This document shows, piece by piece, positions 42,077 to 50,389 of a stretch of DNA of 64,000 nucleotides. Where the stretch lies: positions 244,000-307,999 of the forward strand of contig JBMORW010000016.1 of NCBI GenBank assembly GCA_049322695.1, given 5' to 3'. Source of the DNA: CALGKJ01 sp049322695 (GTDB lineage: Bacteria > Bacillota > Clostridia > Lutisporales > Lutisporaceae). The notes beneath the pieces are model-generated. The model was not told where the DNA came from and ran no database searches. It saw only the letters and a program-made list of their open reading frames with translations. How positions within the stretch are numbered: the first letter of the stretch is position 1; every line of letters starts with the position of its first letter. The position numbers and the translations under genes were made by a program.

Positions 42077-44617
42077 ATGGTGGAAGAGAGTTTTTTTCAG
42101 AATGAAATAATTATTAAAGGAGCTAGAGAGAATAACCTTCAGAATATTGATGTAAGTATACCGAAAAACAAGCTGATTGTATTGACTGGTCTTTCGGGTT
42201 CAGGCAAGTCCTCGCTGGCCTATGATACCTTGCAGAAGGAATGTCAAAGGCAGTATATGGAATCCATGGGAATGGTTACAGATCTTGTAAGTAAGCCGAG
42301 GGTAGATAGGATTATAGGTTTGTCGCCATCAATAAGTGTCGACCAACACCTTACAAACAGAAATCCGCGTTCTACGGTAGGGACAGCTACAGAAATATAC
42401 ACCTATCTCAGGATTCTATATGCAAAGCTGGGAGAAAGGGACTGCCCAAAATGCGGAAGTAGGGTTGCACCTCCTTACAGCGCTGATGAACAGCTGAATA
42501 ATACTTCTGATGAAGAAGAAGAATATGAAGAAAGCTTTGCATGTCCTCTCTGTGGAGAGTCTATACCGGAGCTTTCCATGGCGCATTTTTCATTTAATAA
42601 ACCTCAAGGTGCCTGTGAGATATGTACAGGACTTGGTGTTATTTATGAAGCAGACTGGAGTAGTCTGCTTGATGACGAAAAAAGCATACTGGATGGAGCT
42701 GTCAGAGAGTGGGATGAGCATCTGATCAAGTGGAATACGAATACCTTTGAGGAGGCTGGGAAATACTATGGATTTTCATTTGATATGAATAAGCCTGTCA
42801 AGCTTCTAAGTCAGATTGAGAAGGATTTTTTGTTTTATGGTGTAAACCATGAAAGGTTCAAAAAGCATTTCCCGGGGAAAGAAGCTCCCGAGACATCAAG
42901 AAAGGGAAGATTTGAAGGAGTATCCTCAAATATTCTGCGCAGATACGCTGAACGTGCTGATAATGCTGAGTACCGGGAAAAAATGGAAAAGCATATTGTG
43001 AAGAAGGTATGTCCCGGCTGTAATGGTGAAAGGCTCAATCAATACAGCAGGAATGTCACTATATTTGATGACAGCATCGTAAGGCTTGCAGATATGTCAC
43101 TTGAGGAACTTCAGATATGGATCGGAGCAATTAAGGAAAGGCTTGCAAGTCATGCTGCCCATATAGCAAAACCCATTATTGATGATCTTGAAGAAAGAAT
43201 ATCAAAATTTGTAGACATAGGCATAGGATATCTGTCTATGAACCGAGGAATGACAACCTTGTCGGGGGGGGAAGCTCAAAGGCTGAGATTAGCTTCACTG
43301 CTGGGCTCAGGACTTACAGGAGTGCTTTATGTTCTGGATGAACCCACTACTGGCTTGCACTCAAGAGATACAAAGAGGCTTTTAGCTGTGCTTAAAAAGC
43401 TAAGAAATATGGGAAATACCGTACTGGTTATTGAGCATGATACAGATATGATGCTGGAGGCTGATTGGATTATAGATATGGGTCCCGGTGCAGGAAGAGC
43501 AGGAGGAAGAATAGTCGCAGCAGGGACACCTGAGGAGCTTATGCATAATACTGAATCCATAACCGGAAGACACCTTAATAAACACACATTCGAAAACTGC
43601 TCCAACAGAAGCTGCTTCTCAGGCAGCTTCATAGAAATAAAGGGTGCAAAGGAGCACAACCTAAAAAACATAGATGTATCAATACCTATAGGCAGCCTTA
43701 TAGCTGTTACCGGGGTATCCGGATCGGGTAAATCTACCTTGGTATTTGATATTCTTGATAAAGCTGTCTCACAGAGACTTAACAGCTCAAGGAACACTCC
43801 CGGCAAGCATGAATCTATTTGGGGTCTTGAAAAGATCGATAGAATAGCTACTGTGGACCAGACTCCAATAGGGAGGATCCCAAGATCCAATGCAGCTACT
43901 TATACTGACATATTTACGCCAATACGCAGTCTATTTTCAGGTTTGTCGGAAGCAAAGTCGGCAGGCTTGACAGCAAGAGATTTTTCCTTTAATGTACCTG
44001 GAGGAAGATGTGACCGCTGCGAAGGGGCAGGCGTATTGACAATTGGAATGCATTTTCTGCCCGATGTTGAAGTCACTTGTCCTGTATGTAAGGGCAAACG
44101 CTTTAAAAGGCAAATACTTGCAGTCAAATACAAAAATATGAATATTTCGGATGTACTTGAAATGTCTATTGATGAGGCATTAGAGCTTTTCAGCGATAGA
44201 AAGGAAATTGCTGCAAGGCTTAAAGTGCTGGCGGATGTCGGTATGGGCTACCTGAAGCTTGGACAGCCGGCTACCACTTTATCGGGTGGTGAAGCCCAGA
44301 GAGTTAAGCTGGCAAAGGAGCTGGGACGCAATGGGAAGGGACATGCGCTATACTTATTGGATGAGCCTACAACCGGACTTCATCCTGAAGATGTACGTAA
44401 GCTTATTACTCTTTTACGTAAGCTGGTTGAAGCAGGTAATTCAGTCTGCGTGGTAGAACATAACCTAGAGCTGATACATTCATCGGACTGGATAATAGAT
44501 TTGGGACCAGAGGGCGGAGAAAAGGGAGGAATGATAATAGCACAGGGTACACCTGAGGATGTTATGAAGATCAAGGATTCATATACAGGAAACTGTCTAA
44601 GACAAAAATACTTATGA
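42077..44617 (+). CDS. Short UvrA paralogue lacking the UvrB-binding domain
   Basis: 846 residues from ATG 42077 (GGGAGGAT upstream), versus about 940 in repair UvrA. Two ABC halves: Walker A GLSGSGKSS (~35) and GVSGSGKST (~560), signatures LSGGEAQRLRLASLL and LSGGEAQRVKLAKEL, Walker B 'VLYVLDEPTTGLH' and 'LYLLDEPTTGLH'. The zinc modules CPKCG...CPLCG and CDRCEGAGV...CPVCKGKR are kept. 'SPSISVDQHLTNRNPRSTVGT' joins straight to the first zinc finger, so the UvrB-interaction insert is missing. This is the UvrA2/DrrC type linked to tolerance of DNA-binding drugs. It follows the MFS and MerR genes. Confidence 0.93.
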   Translation: MVEESFFQNEIIIKGARENNLQNIDVSIPKNKLIVLTGLSGSGKSSLAYDTLQKECQRQYMESMGMVTDLVSKPRVDRIIGLSPSISVDQHLTNRNPRSTVGTATEIYTYLRILYAKLGERDCPKCGSRVAPPYSADEQLNNTSDEEEEYEESFACPLCGESIPELSMAHFSFNKPQGACEICTGLGVIYEADWSSLLDDEKSILDGAVREWDEHLIKWNTNTFEEAGKYYGFSFDMNKPVKLLSQIEKDFLFYGVNHERFKKHFPGKEAPETSRKGRFEGVSSNILRRYAERADNAEYREKMEKHIVKKVCPGCNGERLNQYSRNVTIFDDSIVRLADMSLEELQIWIGAIKERLASHAAHIAKPIIDDLEERISKFVDIGIGYLSMNRGMTTLSGGEAQRLRLASLLGSGLTGVLYVLDEPTTGLHSRDTKRLLAVLKKLRNMGNTVLVIEHDTDMMLEADWIIDMGPGAGRAGGRIVAAGTPEELMHNTESITGRHLNKHTFENCSNRSCFSGSFIEIKGAKEHNLKNIDVSIPIGSLIAVTGVSGSGKSTLVFDILDKAVSQRLNSSRNTPGKHESIWGLEKIDRIATVDQTPIGRIPRSNAATYTDIFTPIRSLFSGLSEAKSAGLTARDFSFNVPGGRCDRCEGAGVLTIGMHFLPDVEVTCPVCKGKRFKRQILAVKYKNMNISDVLEMSIDEALELFSDRKEIAARLKVLADVGMGYLKLGQPATTLSGGEAQRVKLAKELGRNGKGHALYLLDEPTTGLHPEDVRKLITLLRKLVEAGNSVCVVEHNLELIHSSDWIIDLGPEGGEKGGMIIAQGTPEDVMKIKDSYTGNCLRQKYL

Positions 44618-44685
44618 TATTTGACAGAAGGATTAAAAAATGGAAAAATATATATAGAATATTTTTCTGTTATGGATGGTGTTTT

Positions 44686-45336
44686 ATGAAGCTTAACAGC
44701 AGTAACGACGATAAAAAGAACTCAATAGCCAGATATGAAAAAATAGCTTTAGATATCGCTTATAGTATTATAAACAATGAATGGAAGGTAGGACAAGTCT
44801 TAAAGGGACGTTCTACTCTGTCAGGAAAGTACAGCGTATCACCAGAGACCATAAGAAGAGCTCTTAAGCTGCTGGAAGAACTGAATGTCGTCAGTGTTAT
44901 AGAAAGAAAAGGGATAATGATAAAGTCTAAAGAGGCAGCGGATACTTTTATTAAGGAGCATCAATCTAAAGACCGTATACTTACTTTGAGAGATGATATC
45001 ACCAATCTTATTTCTGAAAAAAGAGCCTTGGAAGATAATATAATGGAAAGACTTGATTTAATTATTGAGCAAGCTATGCTGCTTAGGAACATAGGTATAA
45101 TATATCCGCTGGAAATAAAAATAAGCGAGGATAGCCATTTAATAGGGAAATCAATTGGCGAAGTAAGGTTTTGGGAAGCCACCGGTGCTACTATTATCGG
45201 AATCAACAGATCGGGACATTTATATTTATCTCCTGGACCAAAGATGGTTTTTTGCTCGGGAGACATTGTTCTCTACGTAGGAAATTCTGCAAATACTACA
45301 GATAGAGCACAAAGCTATGTAAATAAGAAGAAATAG
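44686..45336 (+). CDS. BusR-like regulator: GntR helix-turn-helix plus RCK_C domain
   Basis: 216 residues from ATG 44686 (GGATGGTG upstream). N-terminal GntR winged helix (~10-78): 'YEKIALDIAYSIINNEWKVGQVLKGRSTLSGKYSVSPETIRRALKLLEELNVVSVIERKG'. A long coiled coil (~95-135) follows, then a C-terminal RCK_C/TrkA_C domain (~140-216, 'YPLEIKISEDSHLIGKSIGEVRFWEATGATIIGINRSGHLYLSPGPKMVFCSGDIVLYVG'). This order is that of BusR, which senses c-di-AMP through RCK_C and represses an osmolyte transporter. No bus transporter is near; the next genes make a likely osmolyte precursor. Confidence 0.9.
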   Translation: MKLNSSNDDKKNSIARYEKIALDIAYSIINNEWKVGQVLKGRSTLSGKYSVSPETIRRALKLLEELNVVSVIERKGIMIKSKEAADTFIKEHQSKDRILTLRDDITNLISEKRALEDNIMERLDLIIEQAMLLRNIGIIYPLEIKISEDSHLIGKSIGEVRFWEATGATIIGINRSGHLYLSPGPKMVFCSGDIVLYVGNSANTTDRAQSYVNKKK

Positions 45337-45373
45337 AAAAATCCTGCTATTAAAAAAATAGCAGGATTTTTTA
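45337..45373 (+). terminator. Terminator of the BusR-like gene
   Basis: AAAATCCTGCTATT pairs with AATAGCAGGATTTT across A-rich bases, followed by TTTATT. Confidence 0.92.
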
Positions 45374-45383
45374 TTCTGTTATT

Positions 45384-45461
45384 AACAACTTAGTTGACAT
45401 CGATAAGTTGTCAGTTGTATAATATATATACAGACAACTTAGATGAGTTTATGAAGTTGTC
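45384..45461 (+). promoter_or_regulatory. Promoter with four half-sites, likely BusR-like operator
   Basis: Promoter TTGACA (45394-45399), 18-base spacer, TATAAT (45418-45423). Half-site RACAACTTA occurs forward at 45384-45392 and 45433-45441, and inverted at 45404-45412 and 45454-45461. The first pair overlaps the -35 and the second lies just past the -10. Confidence 0.7.
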
Positions 45462-45487
45462 AGTTTTAGTCGAAAGGAGGCATATTT

Positions 45488-46231
45488 ATGACAATATTAG
45501 AAAAAGGCAAAATCTTTAAAAACGTCGGAAACTCAAAGGTTGCTGAGGATTACATCATAAGACTGACAGAAGACAGAGAACTGAACGCTGTAATAGAGTT
45601 ACAGAATACTGTATATGAGCAGCTGCCTAATAAACAGGTGCTATACAGGGATTCATATGCAGAGATGCGTGAAGATTTGGAATCCGGAGCAAAAATAATA
45701 GGTGTATACAACCAGCAAAACGACTTAATAGCATACAGATATTTCAGTTTTCCTGGAAAGAATGAAAAGAACCTGGGCTATGACATAAATATGCCGGAGG
45801 ATGAGCTTGAAAGTGTTGTACATCTTGAAACAACGGTTGTACATCCGCTTTATCGAGGTAATGATCTTCAGAGCATTACGCTTCAGCATGCAGTATCTTT
45901 TGTAAGGCCCATGGGCTTCAAACACCTACTGTGTACTGTATCGCCTCAAAACTTCTATAGTCTGTATAATATTATGAAAAATGGCTTGAAGATTAAGTCA
46001 TTGAAGAAAAAATACGGTGTTGAAGCAGACCAAAAGGATGGTTTATGGAGATTCATACTTCACAGGAATCTGGAAACGGTGTATGAGAAAAATCCGCTTG
46101 ATATTTTAAGCTTGAAGCTTAATGAACTGGAGAGACAAAGAACATTGATTGATGACGGTTACATTGGATTTTCAATAATAAAGGAAAGCCGTATGCTTAA
46201 TTATGCTAAGCAAAACTGCTGTATGGCTTAG
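45488..46231 (+). CDS. GNAT-like acetyltransferase in the osmolyte locus
   Basis: 247 residues, AAAGGAGG before the ATG. A GNAT core (~25-190) with 'VVHLETTVVHPLYRGNDLQSITLQHAVSFV', where YRGNDLQ replaces the usual RxxGxG acetyl-CoA loop, and 'VSPQNFYSLYNIMKNGLKI'. C-terminal ~50 residues are helical. Close in plan to acetyltransferases that act on small metabolites, but not clearly AblB (no ablA nearby). It is the first gene under the half-site promoter, and gpgS follows after 77 bases. Confidence 0.8.
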   Translation: MTILEKGKIFKNVGNSKVAEDYIIRLTEDRELNAVIELQNTVYEQLPNKQVLYRDSYAEMREDLESGAKIIGVYNQQNDLIAYRYFSFPGKNEKNLGYDINMPEDELESVVHLETTVVHPLYRGNDLQSITLQHAVSFVRPMGFKHLLCTVSPQNFYSLYNIMKNGLKIKSLKKKYGVEADQKDGLWRFILHRNLETVYEKNPLDILSLKLNELERQRTLIDDGYIGFSIIKESRMLNYAKQNCCMA

Positions 46232-46308
46232 ATGGTAAACCCAAGTATGAATGGCCGGTTAAGGTTGCTAATGCTTATGTCATGTGTTTATTACAGGGAG
46301 GTAGCAAT

Positions 46309-47748
46309 ATGAATAAGAGAGTTTCAATTCATTGGCCTCTTACTGAACAGATGAAGAAAACAGGTGCTGTCTGTAACATAGTCGGACTTGATATGCTGGA
46401 AGAAGTAAACCCTGACAAAAATGTTATATTTGCAGCCACAGACGGTTGGGTTGACGGACAGGCAGCTGCTGTGCTCAGAGGTGGAGCAAATGCCAAAGCT
46501 GTTTTGGAATTAATGGAGATGACAGGAATAAAAAATATTAAAATATATCATTTGGAGGAAAGCATACCTCATTTGGAGGAGATATTCATATCATCAGTTG
46601 TGACTCCCGCAAATGCATTGTTTGATAATGTATCAGTGGTATGGAGGAAGGACGGCTCCCTGTATGATTTGCTGAAAAGTATAGGAAACCAATATGAAAT
46701 GCTTTTTTTCGGTGCTCCTCTCGCTTACTCAGAAATATTGCCTTTCTATAGAAAAATTAAAGAATATTATTCCGGCAGTGTTACAATAGTACGTGGGCAG
46801 GAGGAAGATATTCACTTTGATGAAAGTGATATGGTTTATAAATGGGTAAGACAACGAACCTTTGATGCAGAGGATTATTCTTTATCAACAGTATTAAGAA
46901 GCTACAAAAACAAGCTGGGTAAAAAAGTCGCAGTACTGCTTCCCAGCCTTAACGAAGAAAAGACCGTGGGCAATGTTATAAAGGCTGCTTTGGAGGTAAA
47001 GGAGGAGGGCATAATTGACGAGGTTATACTTGTAGATTCTGCATCTGAAGATAATACTGTCAATATAGCCAAGCAATATAAGATACCCATATACATACAT
47101 CAGGAAATCCGTCCTGAATTGGGAAGCCTCAAAGGAAAAGGCGAAGCCATGTATAAGAGCACTTTTATAACCGATGCTGATATTCTGGTTTGGGTAGATA
47201 CTGATATAGAGAGCATAACTCCACGCTTTTTTTATGGACTGCTTGGCCCTATGTTTACCGATCCCGGCATCAGGTTTTCCAAAGGATACTTTGAAAGGCC
47301 TGTAAGAGTTGAGGCATCTGGCATTGAGCTTGGCGGAGGCAGGGTAACAGAGATATTAGCAAGACCTTGGATAAATCTTCACAAACCTCAGCTATCCGGT
47401 TTCATACAGCCATTGTCAGGTACAGTCGCCATCTATAGGGATGTTTTGAATAAAATGAGCATACCTGCTAACTACGGCGTGGAAATAGCAATGCTGATTC
47501 AGGCTGTTCAGAATGAGGGTCTTTGGGCTGTCTGTCAGGTTAATTTAGGGACAGTGGTGCACAGATCCAAGGATGTCACAGGGCTCAGTGAAATGGCTTT
47601 TCAGATACTGCAGGTACTGGCAGAAATAGAAAGTGGAGTCTCCTTCGGACAGCATAACGATATACTCAGAAGGGTCTACTCCGCTCAAGGCTATTTTGAA
47701 ATTGGAAGTAGACGCTTTGATGTGAACTGGAGGAAATTTTTCCATTAA
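46309..47748 (+). CDS. gpgS: Glucosyl-3-phosphoglycerate synthase (GT81) with N-terminal extension
   Basis: 479 residues from ATG 46309 (AGGGAGGT upstream). The GT-A glycosyltransferase part begins near residue 205: 'KVAVLLPSLNEEKTVG', 'EVILVDSASEDNT', GSLKGKGEAMYKS, VWVDTDIE (DxD metal motif), 'LLGPMFTDPGIRFSKGYFERP', 'GGGRVTEILARPWINL', 'GFIQPLSGTVAIYRD' and 'NYGVEIAMLIQA', a good match to GpgS/MpgS, which join a sugar nucleotide to 3-phosphoglycerate, first step of glucosylglycerate synthesis. Typical family members are ~320 residues; the first ~200 here are unrecognised. No GpgP-type phosphatase lies in the window. Confidence 0.88.
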   Translation: MNKRVSIHWPLTEQMKKTGAVCNIVGLDMLEEVNPDKNVIFAATDGWVDGQAAAVLRGGANAKAVLELMEMTGIKNIKIYHLEESIPHLEEIFISSVVTPANALFDNVSVVWRKDGSLYDLLKSIGNQYEMLFFGAPLAYSEILPFYRKIKEYYSGSVTIVRGQEEDIHFDESDMVYKWVRQRTFDAEDYSLSTVLRSYKNKLGKKVAVLLPSLNEEKTVGNVIKAALEVKEEGIIDEVILVDSASEDNTVNIAKQYKIPIYIHQEIRPELGSLKGKGEAMYKSTFITDADILVWVDTDIESITPRFFYGLLGPMFTDPGIRFSKGYFERPVRVEASGIELGGGRVTEILARPWINLHKPQLSGFIQPLSGTVAIYRDVLNKMSIPANYGVEIAMLIQAVQNEGLWAVCQVNLGTVVHRSKDVTGLSEMAFQILQVLAEIESGVSFGQHNDILRRVYSAQGYFEIGSRRFDVNWRKFFH

Positions 47749-47783
47749 TATCAATAATATAAAGAAGATTTCACTATCAGGCA

Positions 47784-47833
47784 TAAAAGCAAAGAATATA
47801 TACTCAGCATATACTTTGCTTTTATATGTTTTT
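47784..47833 (+). terminator. Terminator after gpgS
   Basis: AAAAGCAAAG-type left arm pairs with CTTTGCTTTT across an AT-rich extended stem, then ATATGTTTTTT. Confidence 0.75.
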
Positions 47834-47897
47834 TGGCTATCATATTATCATCGGATGCTTTTTAGCTGTCCAATAATATATATGGGGGCTGATATGT

Positions 47898-48962
47898 TTG
47901 AAAAATCAGAGAAGAATAAGGGACTACGGCATCAATACAGGATACATGAAATGCGGTCAATTGAATTCAATAACCGATGTCAGGGGCGTTAAGGTCGGAC
48001 ACTGTACCATTGATACAGAGAAGAATAAAACAGGGATAACAGTTATACTTCCGGCTGAAGAAAATATATTCACTGACAAGATGATGGCGGCATGCCATAT
48101 AATAAACGGTTTTGGTAAAACTACAGGCACCATACAGATTGAGGAGCTTGGAGCCTTGGAGACGCCCATAGCGTTGACCAACACCTTAAATGTTGGACTG
48201 GTTTATGACGCCGTTGTTGAATATATGCTGGAGCAAAATGAAGATATAGGATTAAGCACCGGTACGGTAAATCCTGTAGTATGTGAATGTAATGACGGAT
48301 ATTTAAACAGCATAAGGGAAAGATGCATAAACAAGCAGCACGTGTTTGATGCAATCTGTTCTGCTGCAGAAGAATTTGAAGAGGGAAGCATCGGTGCAGG
48401 CAAAGGTATGTCAAGCTTTGGAATGAAGGGCGGGATAGGTACTGCCTCAAGGCTGATAGAGCTGGATGAGAAAAGCTATACTTTGGGTGCTCTGGTTCTA
48501 TCGAACTTTGGCAGAAAGGAAGACTTTACAATAAACGGCTATCCAGCCGGTAAGAAAATAATTGAGCTGGAAAAGGACGAGCAAATATGCGAGAAGGAAA
48601 AAGGCTCAATAATAATTATTATTGCAACTGACATTCCTTGCTCTGAAAGGCAGCTAAAGCGCATAGCAAAAAGAGCCTTTGTCGGGATGTCAAAGGTTGG
48701 AGGGAACGCAGGCAGCGGAAGCGGTGATATTGTAATATCCTTCAGTACCGCAAACAGAGTTAAGCACTATAGACAGAAGGATATTGAAACTTTTAAGGTG
48801 ATTCATGAAGACAGGATAGATTTGGTTTTTAGAGCAGCTGCCGAAGCAGTGGAGGAGGCCATACTGAATTCACTGATATGTTCAGATACAACCATAGGCA
48901 GAAACGGAAATTGCAGACAATCATTAAAGGAATATATTGAGAGTTTTAACATAGGTTACTAA
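47898..48962 (+). CDS. P1/S58-family (DmpA-like) aminopeptidase
   Basis: 354 residues from TTG 47898 (GGGGG 9 bases upstream; the nearby ATG 47894 is out of frame). Ntn-hydrolase of the DmpA/L-aminopeptidase D-esterase family: 'ITDVRGVKVGHCTI' near the start, 'GSIGAGKGMSSFGMKGGIGTASR' in the middle, and 'KGSIIIIIATDIPCSERQLKRIAKRAFVGMSKVGG', where Gly-Ser marks the self-cleavage point that creates the N-terminal nucleophilic Ser. Produces alpha and beta chains after autoprocessing. Releases N-terminal amino acids; the substrate is unknown. Monocistronic. Confidence 0.9.
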   Translation: MKNQRRIRDYGINTGYMKCGQLNSITDVRGVKVGHCTIDTEKNKTGITVILPAEENIFTDKMMAACHIINGFGKTTGTIQIEELGALETPIALTNTLNVGLVYDAVVEYMLEQNEDIGLSTGTVNPVVCECNDGYLNSIRERCINKQHVFDAICSAAEEFEEGSIGAGKGMSSFGMKGGIGTASRLIELDEKSYTLGALVLSNFGRKEDFTINGYPAGKKIIELEKDEQICEKEKGSIIIIIATDIPCSERQLKRIAKRAFVGMSKVGGNAGSGSGDIVISFSTANRVKHYRQKDIETFKVIHEDRIDLVFRAAAEAVEEAILNSLICSDTTIGRNGNCRQSLKEYIESFNIGY

Positions 48963-49150
48963 TGATTGTTAATTAATAATACAAATAGTAATGTGATAAA
49001 AACTTCTAATTGCTTATTAATACTATGTTTGCTAAAGAATAATACAATATCAATAATATAATAATAGATTTTTTCAACTAATATTGTTTATTTTTAGACA
49101 ATGTGATAAAATTGAATTGCAACATATTTTAATTTAATGGAGGGGGAACC

Positions 49151-50275
49151 ATGAAAAAAGTATTCTCATTATTACTTATTGTAGTATTAACTCTAAGCAT
49201 GCTTGCTGGCTGCGGTCAAAAAACTGAACCTGCAGCAAATGAGCCCACACCTACAGCTGCAGTTGAACAGAATGCTCCTGCAGAAGAGGGAAAAATAGTT
49301 AAGCTGGGTCTTGGACATATAACATCCATTAAAAAATCAAAAGATCTCGGAAAAGATAAAGAAGGTAAAGAAGTGCTTCCGGTGGGACAAGTTGATACAG
49401 TTATAGTTGCTGCAGGCTTTGACAAGGATGGTAAGGTTGTTTCAGTTACTATTGATAATGCTCAGACTAAGGTTAACTTTGATGCAGCTCTTCAGCTTAC
49501 TTCCGATAAAGCAGCTGAACTTAAGACTAAGCTTGAACTGAAGGATGCTTATGGTATGATTAAGGCATCAAAGATAGGCAAGGAATGGTATCAGCAGTCA
49601 GAAGAACTTGCTAAATGGATGGTTGGTAAGACTGTAGCTGAAATAAAGGCTATGAAGGTAAAGAAGGTTGACGATGCTCACCCATCAGTACCTGATGTTC
49701 CTGAGCTTGCTTCACTGGTAACAATAACCATTCAAGACTATGTAGCTGCTCTGGAAGAAGCATATAATAATGCTAAGGAAGTTAAGGGCGGTGTAAAGGT
49801 TGGTCTTGGACACAACATATCCATAGCCAAATCCAAGGGTCTCGGAAAAGACAAGGACGGTAAGGAAGTTCTTCCAGTTGCTCAAGTAGATACAGTAATG
49901 GCTGCTACAGCATTTGATAAGGACGGCAAGGTTGTAGGAACTATAATAGACAATGCTCAGACAAAGGTAGCTTTTGACAATACAGGTAAAGTAACAACTG
50001 ACAAAAATGGTGAGTTCAAGACAAAGGTAGAGCTGAAGGATGCTTATGGAATGATAAAGGCATCAAAGATAGGCAAGGAATGGTATCAGCAGGCTGAGGA
50101 ACTTGGTAAATGGATGGTCGGTAAGACTATCGATGAGATCAAGGCTATGAAGGTTAAGAAGGTTGATGATAATCACCCGTCAGTTCCTGATGTTCCTGAG
50201 CTTACTTCACTTGTAACTATGGATGTTGGAAGTTATATAAAAGCAGTTGCAGAAGCTTTTGCAAACGCAAAATAA
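49151..50275 (+). CDS. PplA-like lipoprotein with two tandem repeats
   Basis: 374 residues, GGAGGGGG before the ATG. Lipobox LAGC (Cys21), a Pro/Ala-rich spacer to ~residue 48, then two ~165-residue repeats (from ~51 and ~216), each with 'GLGH', 'SIxKSKxLGKDKxGKEVLPV', 'IDNAQTKVxFD', 'ELKDAYGMIKASKIGKEWYQQ', 'MVGKTxxEIKAMKVKKVDD' and 'HPSVPDVPEL'. Repeat organisation and the ApbE neighbour match Listeria PplA, a flavin-bearing lipoprotein used in extracellular electron transfer. The Thr in DNAQTKV of each repeat is a candidate for FMN attachment (inference). Confidence 0.85.
   Translation: MKKVFSLLLIVVLTLSMLAGCGQKTEPAANEPTPTAAVEQNAPAEEGKIVKLGLGHITSIKKSKDLGKDKEGKEVLPVGQVDTVIVAAGFDKDGKVVSVTIDNAQTKVNFDAALQLTSDKAAELKTKLELKDAYGMIKASKIGKEWYQQSEELAKWMVGKTVAEIKAMKVKKVDDAHPSVPDVPELASLVTITIQDYVAALEEAYNNAKEVKGGVKVGLGHNISIAKSKGLGKDKDGKEVLPVAQVDTVMAATAFDKDGKVVGTIIDNAQTKVAFDNTGKVTTDKNGEFKTKVELKDAYGMIKASKIGKEWYQQAEELGKWMVGKTIDEIKAMKVKKVDDNHPSVPDVPELTSLVTMDVGSYIKAVAEAFANAK
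49301..50272 (+). repeat. Internal tandem duplication in the PplA-like gene
   Basis: Repeat 1 runs from about 49301 and repeat 2 from about 49796, with a period of 495 bases. The segment coding KDAYGMIKASKIGKEW is almost identical in DNA between them (near 49550 and 50040). Confidence 0.85.
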
Positions 50276-50299
50276 TAATAATATATATATAACTGGCTC

Positions 50300-50332
50300 T
50301 AAACTCTCCCACAGAGGTGGGAGAGTTTTTTA
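50300..50332 (+). terminator. Terminator between the PplA-like gene and apbE
   Basis: AAACTCTCCCAC pairs with GTGGGAGAGTTT across AGAG, then TTT. The two genes are therefore probably separate or attenuated transcripts. Confidence 0.92.
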
Positions 50333-50389
50333 GTTAGTATATACCTTGTAGTAATATTGCGCATCTGATATTATGGAATGGGTGATATG

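Noticed and set aside
42077..44617. Canonical UvrA of nucleotide excision repair
   Set aside because: The UvrB-interaction insert is absent and length is ~100 residues short; no uvrB or uvrC adjoins.
45488..46231. AblB (beta-lysine acetyltransferase)
   Set aside because: Osmolyte context is tempting, but there is no ablA next to it and the acetyl-CoA loop is atypical, so I keep a general GNAT call.
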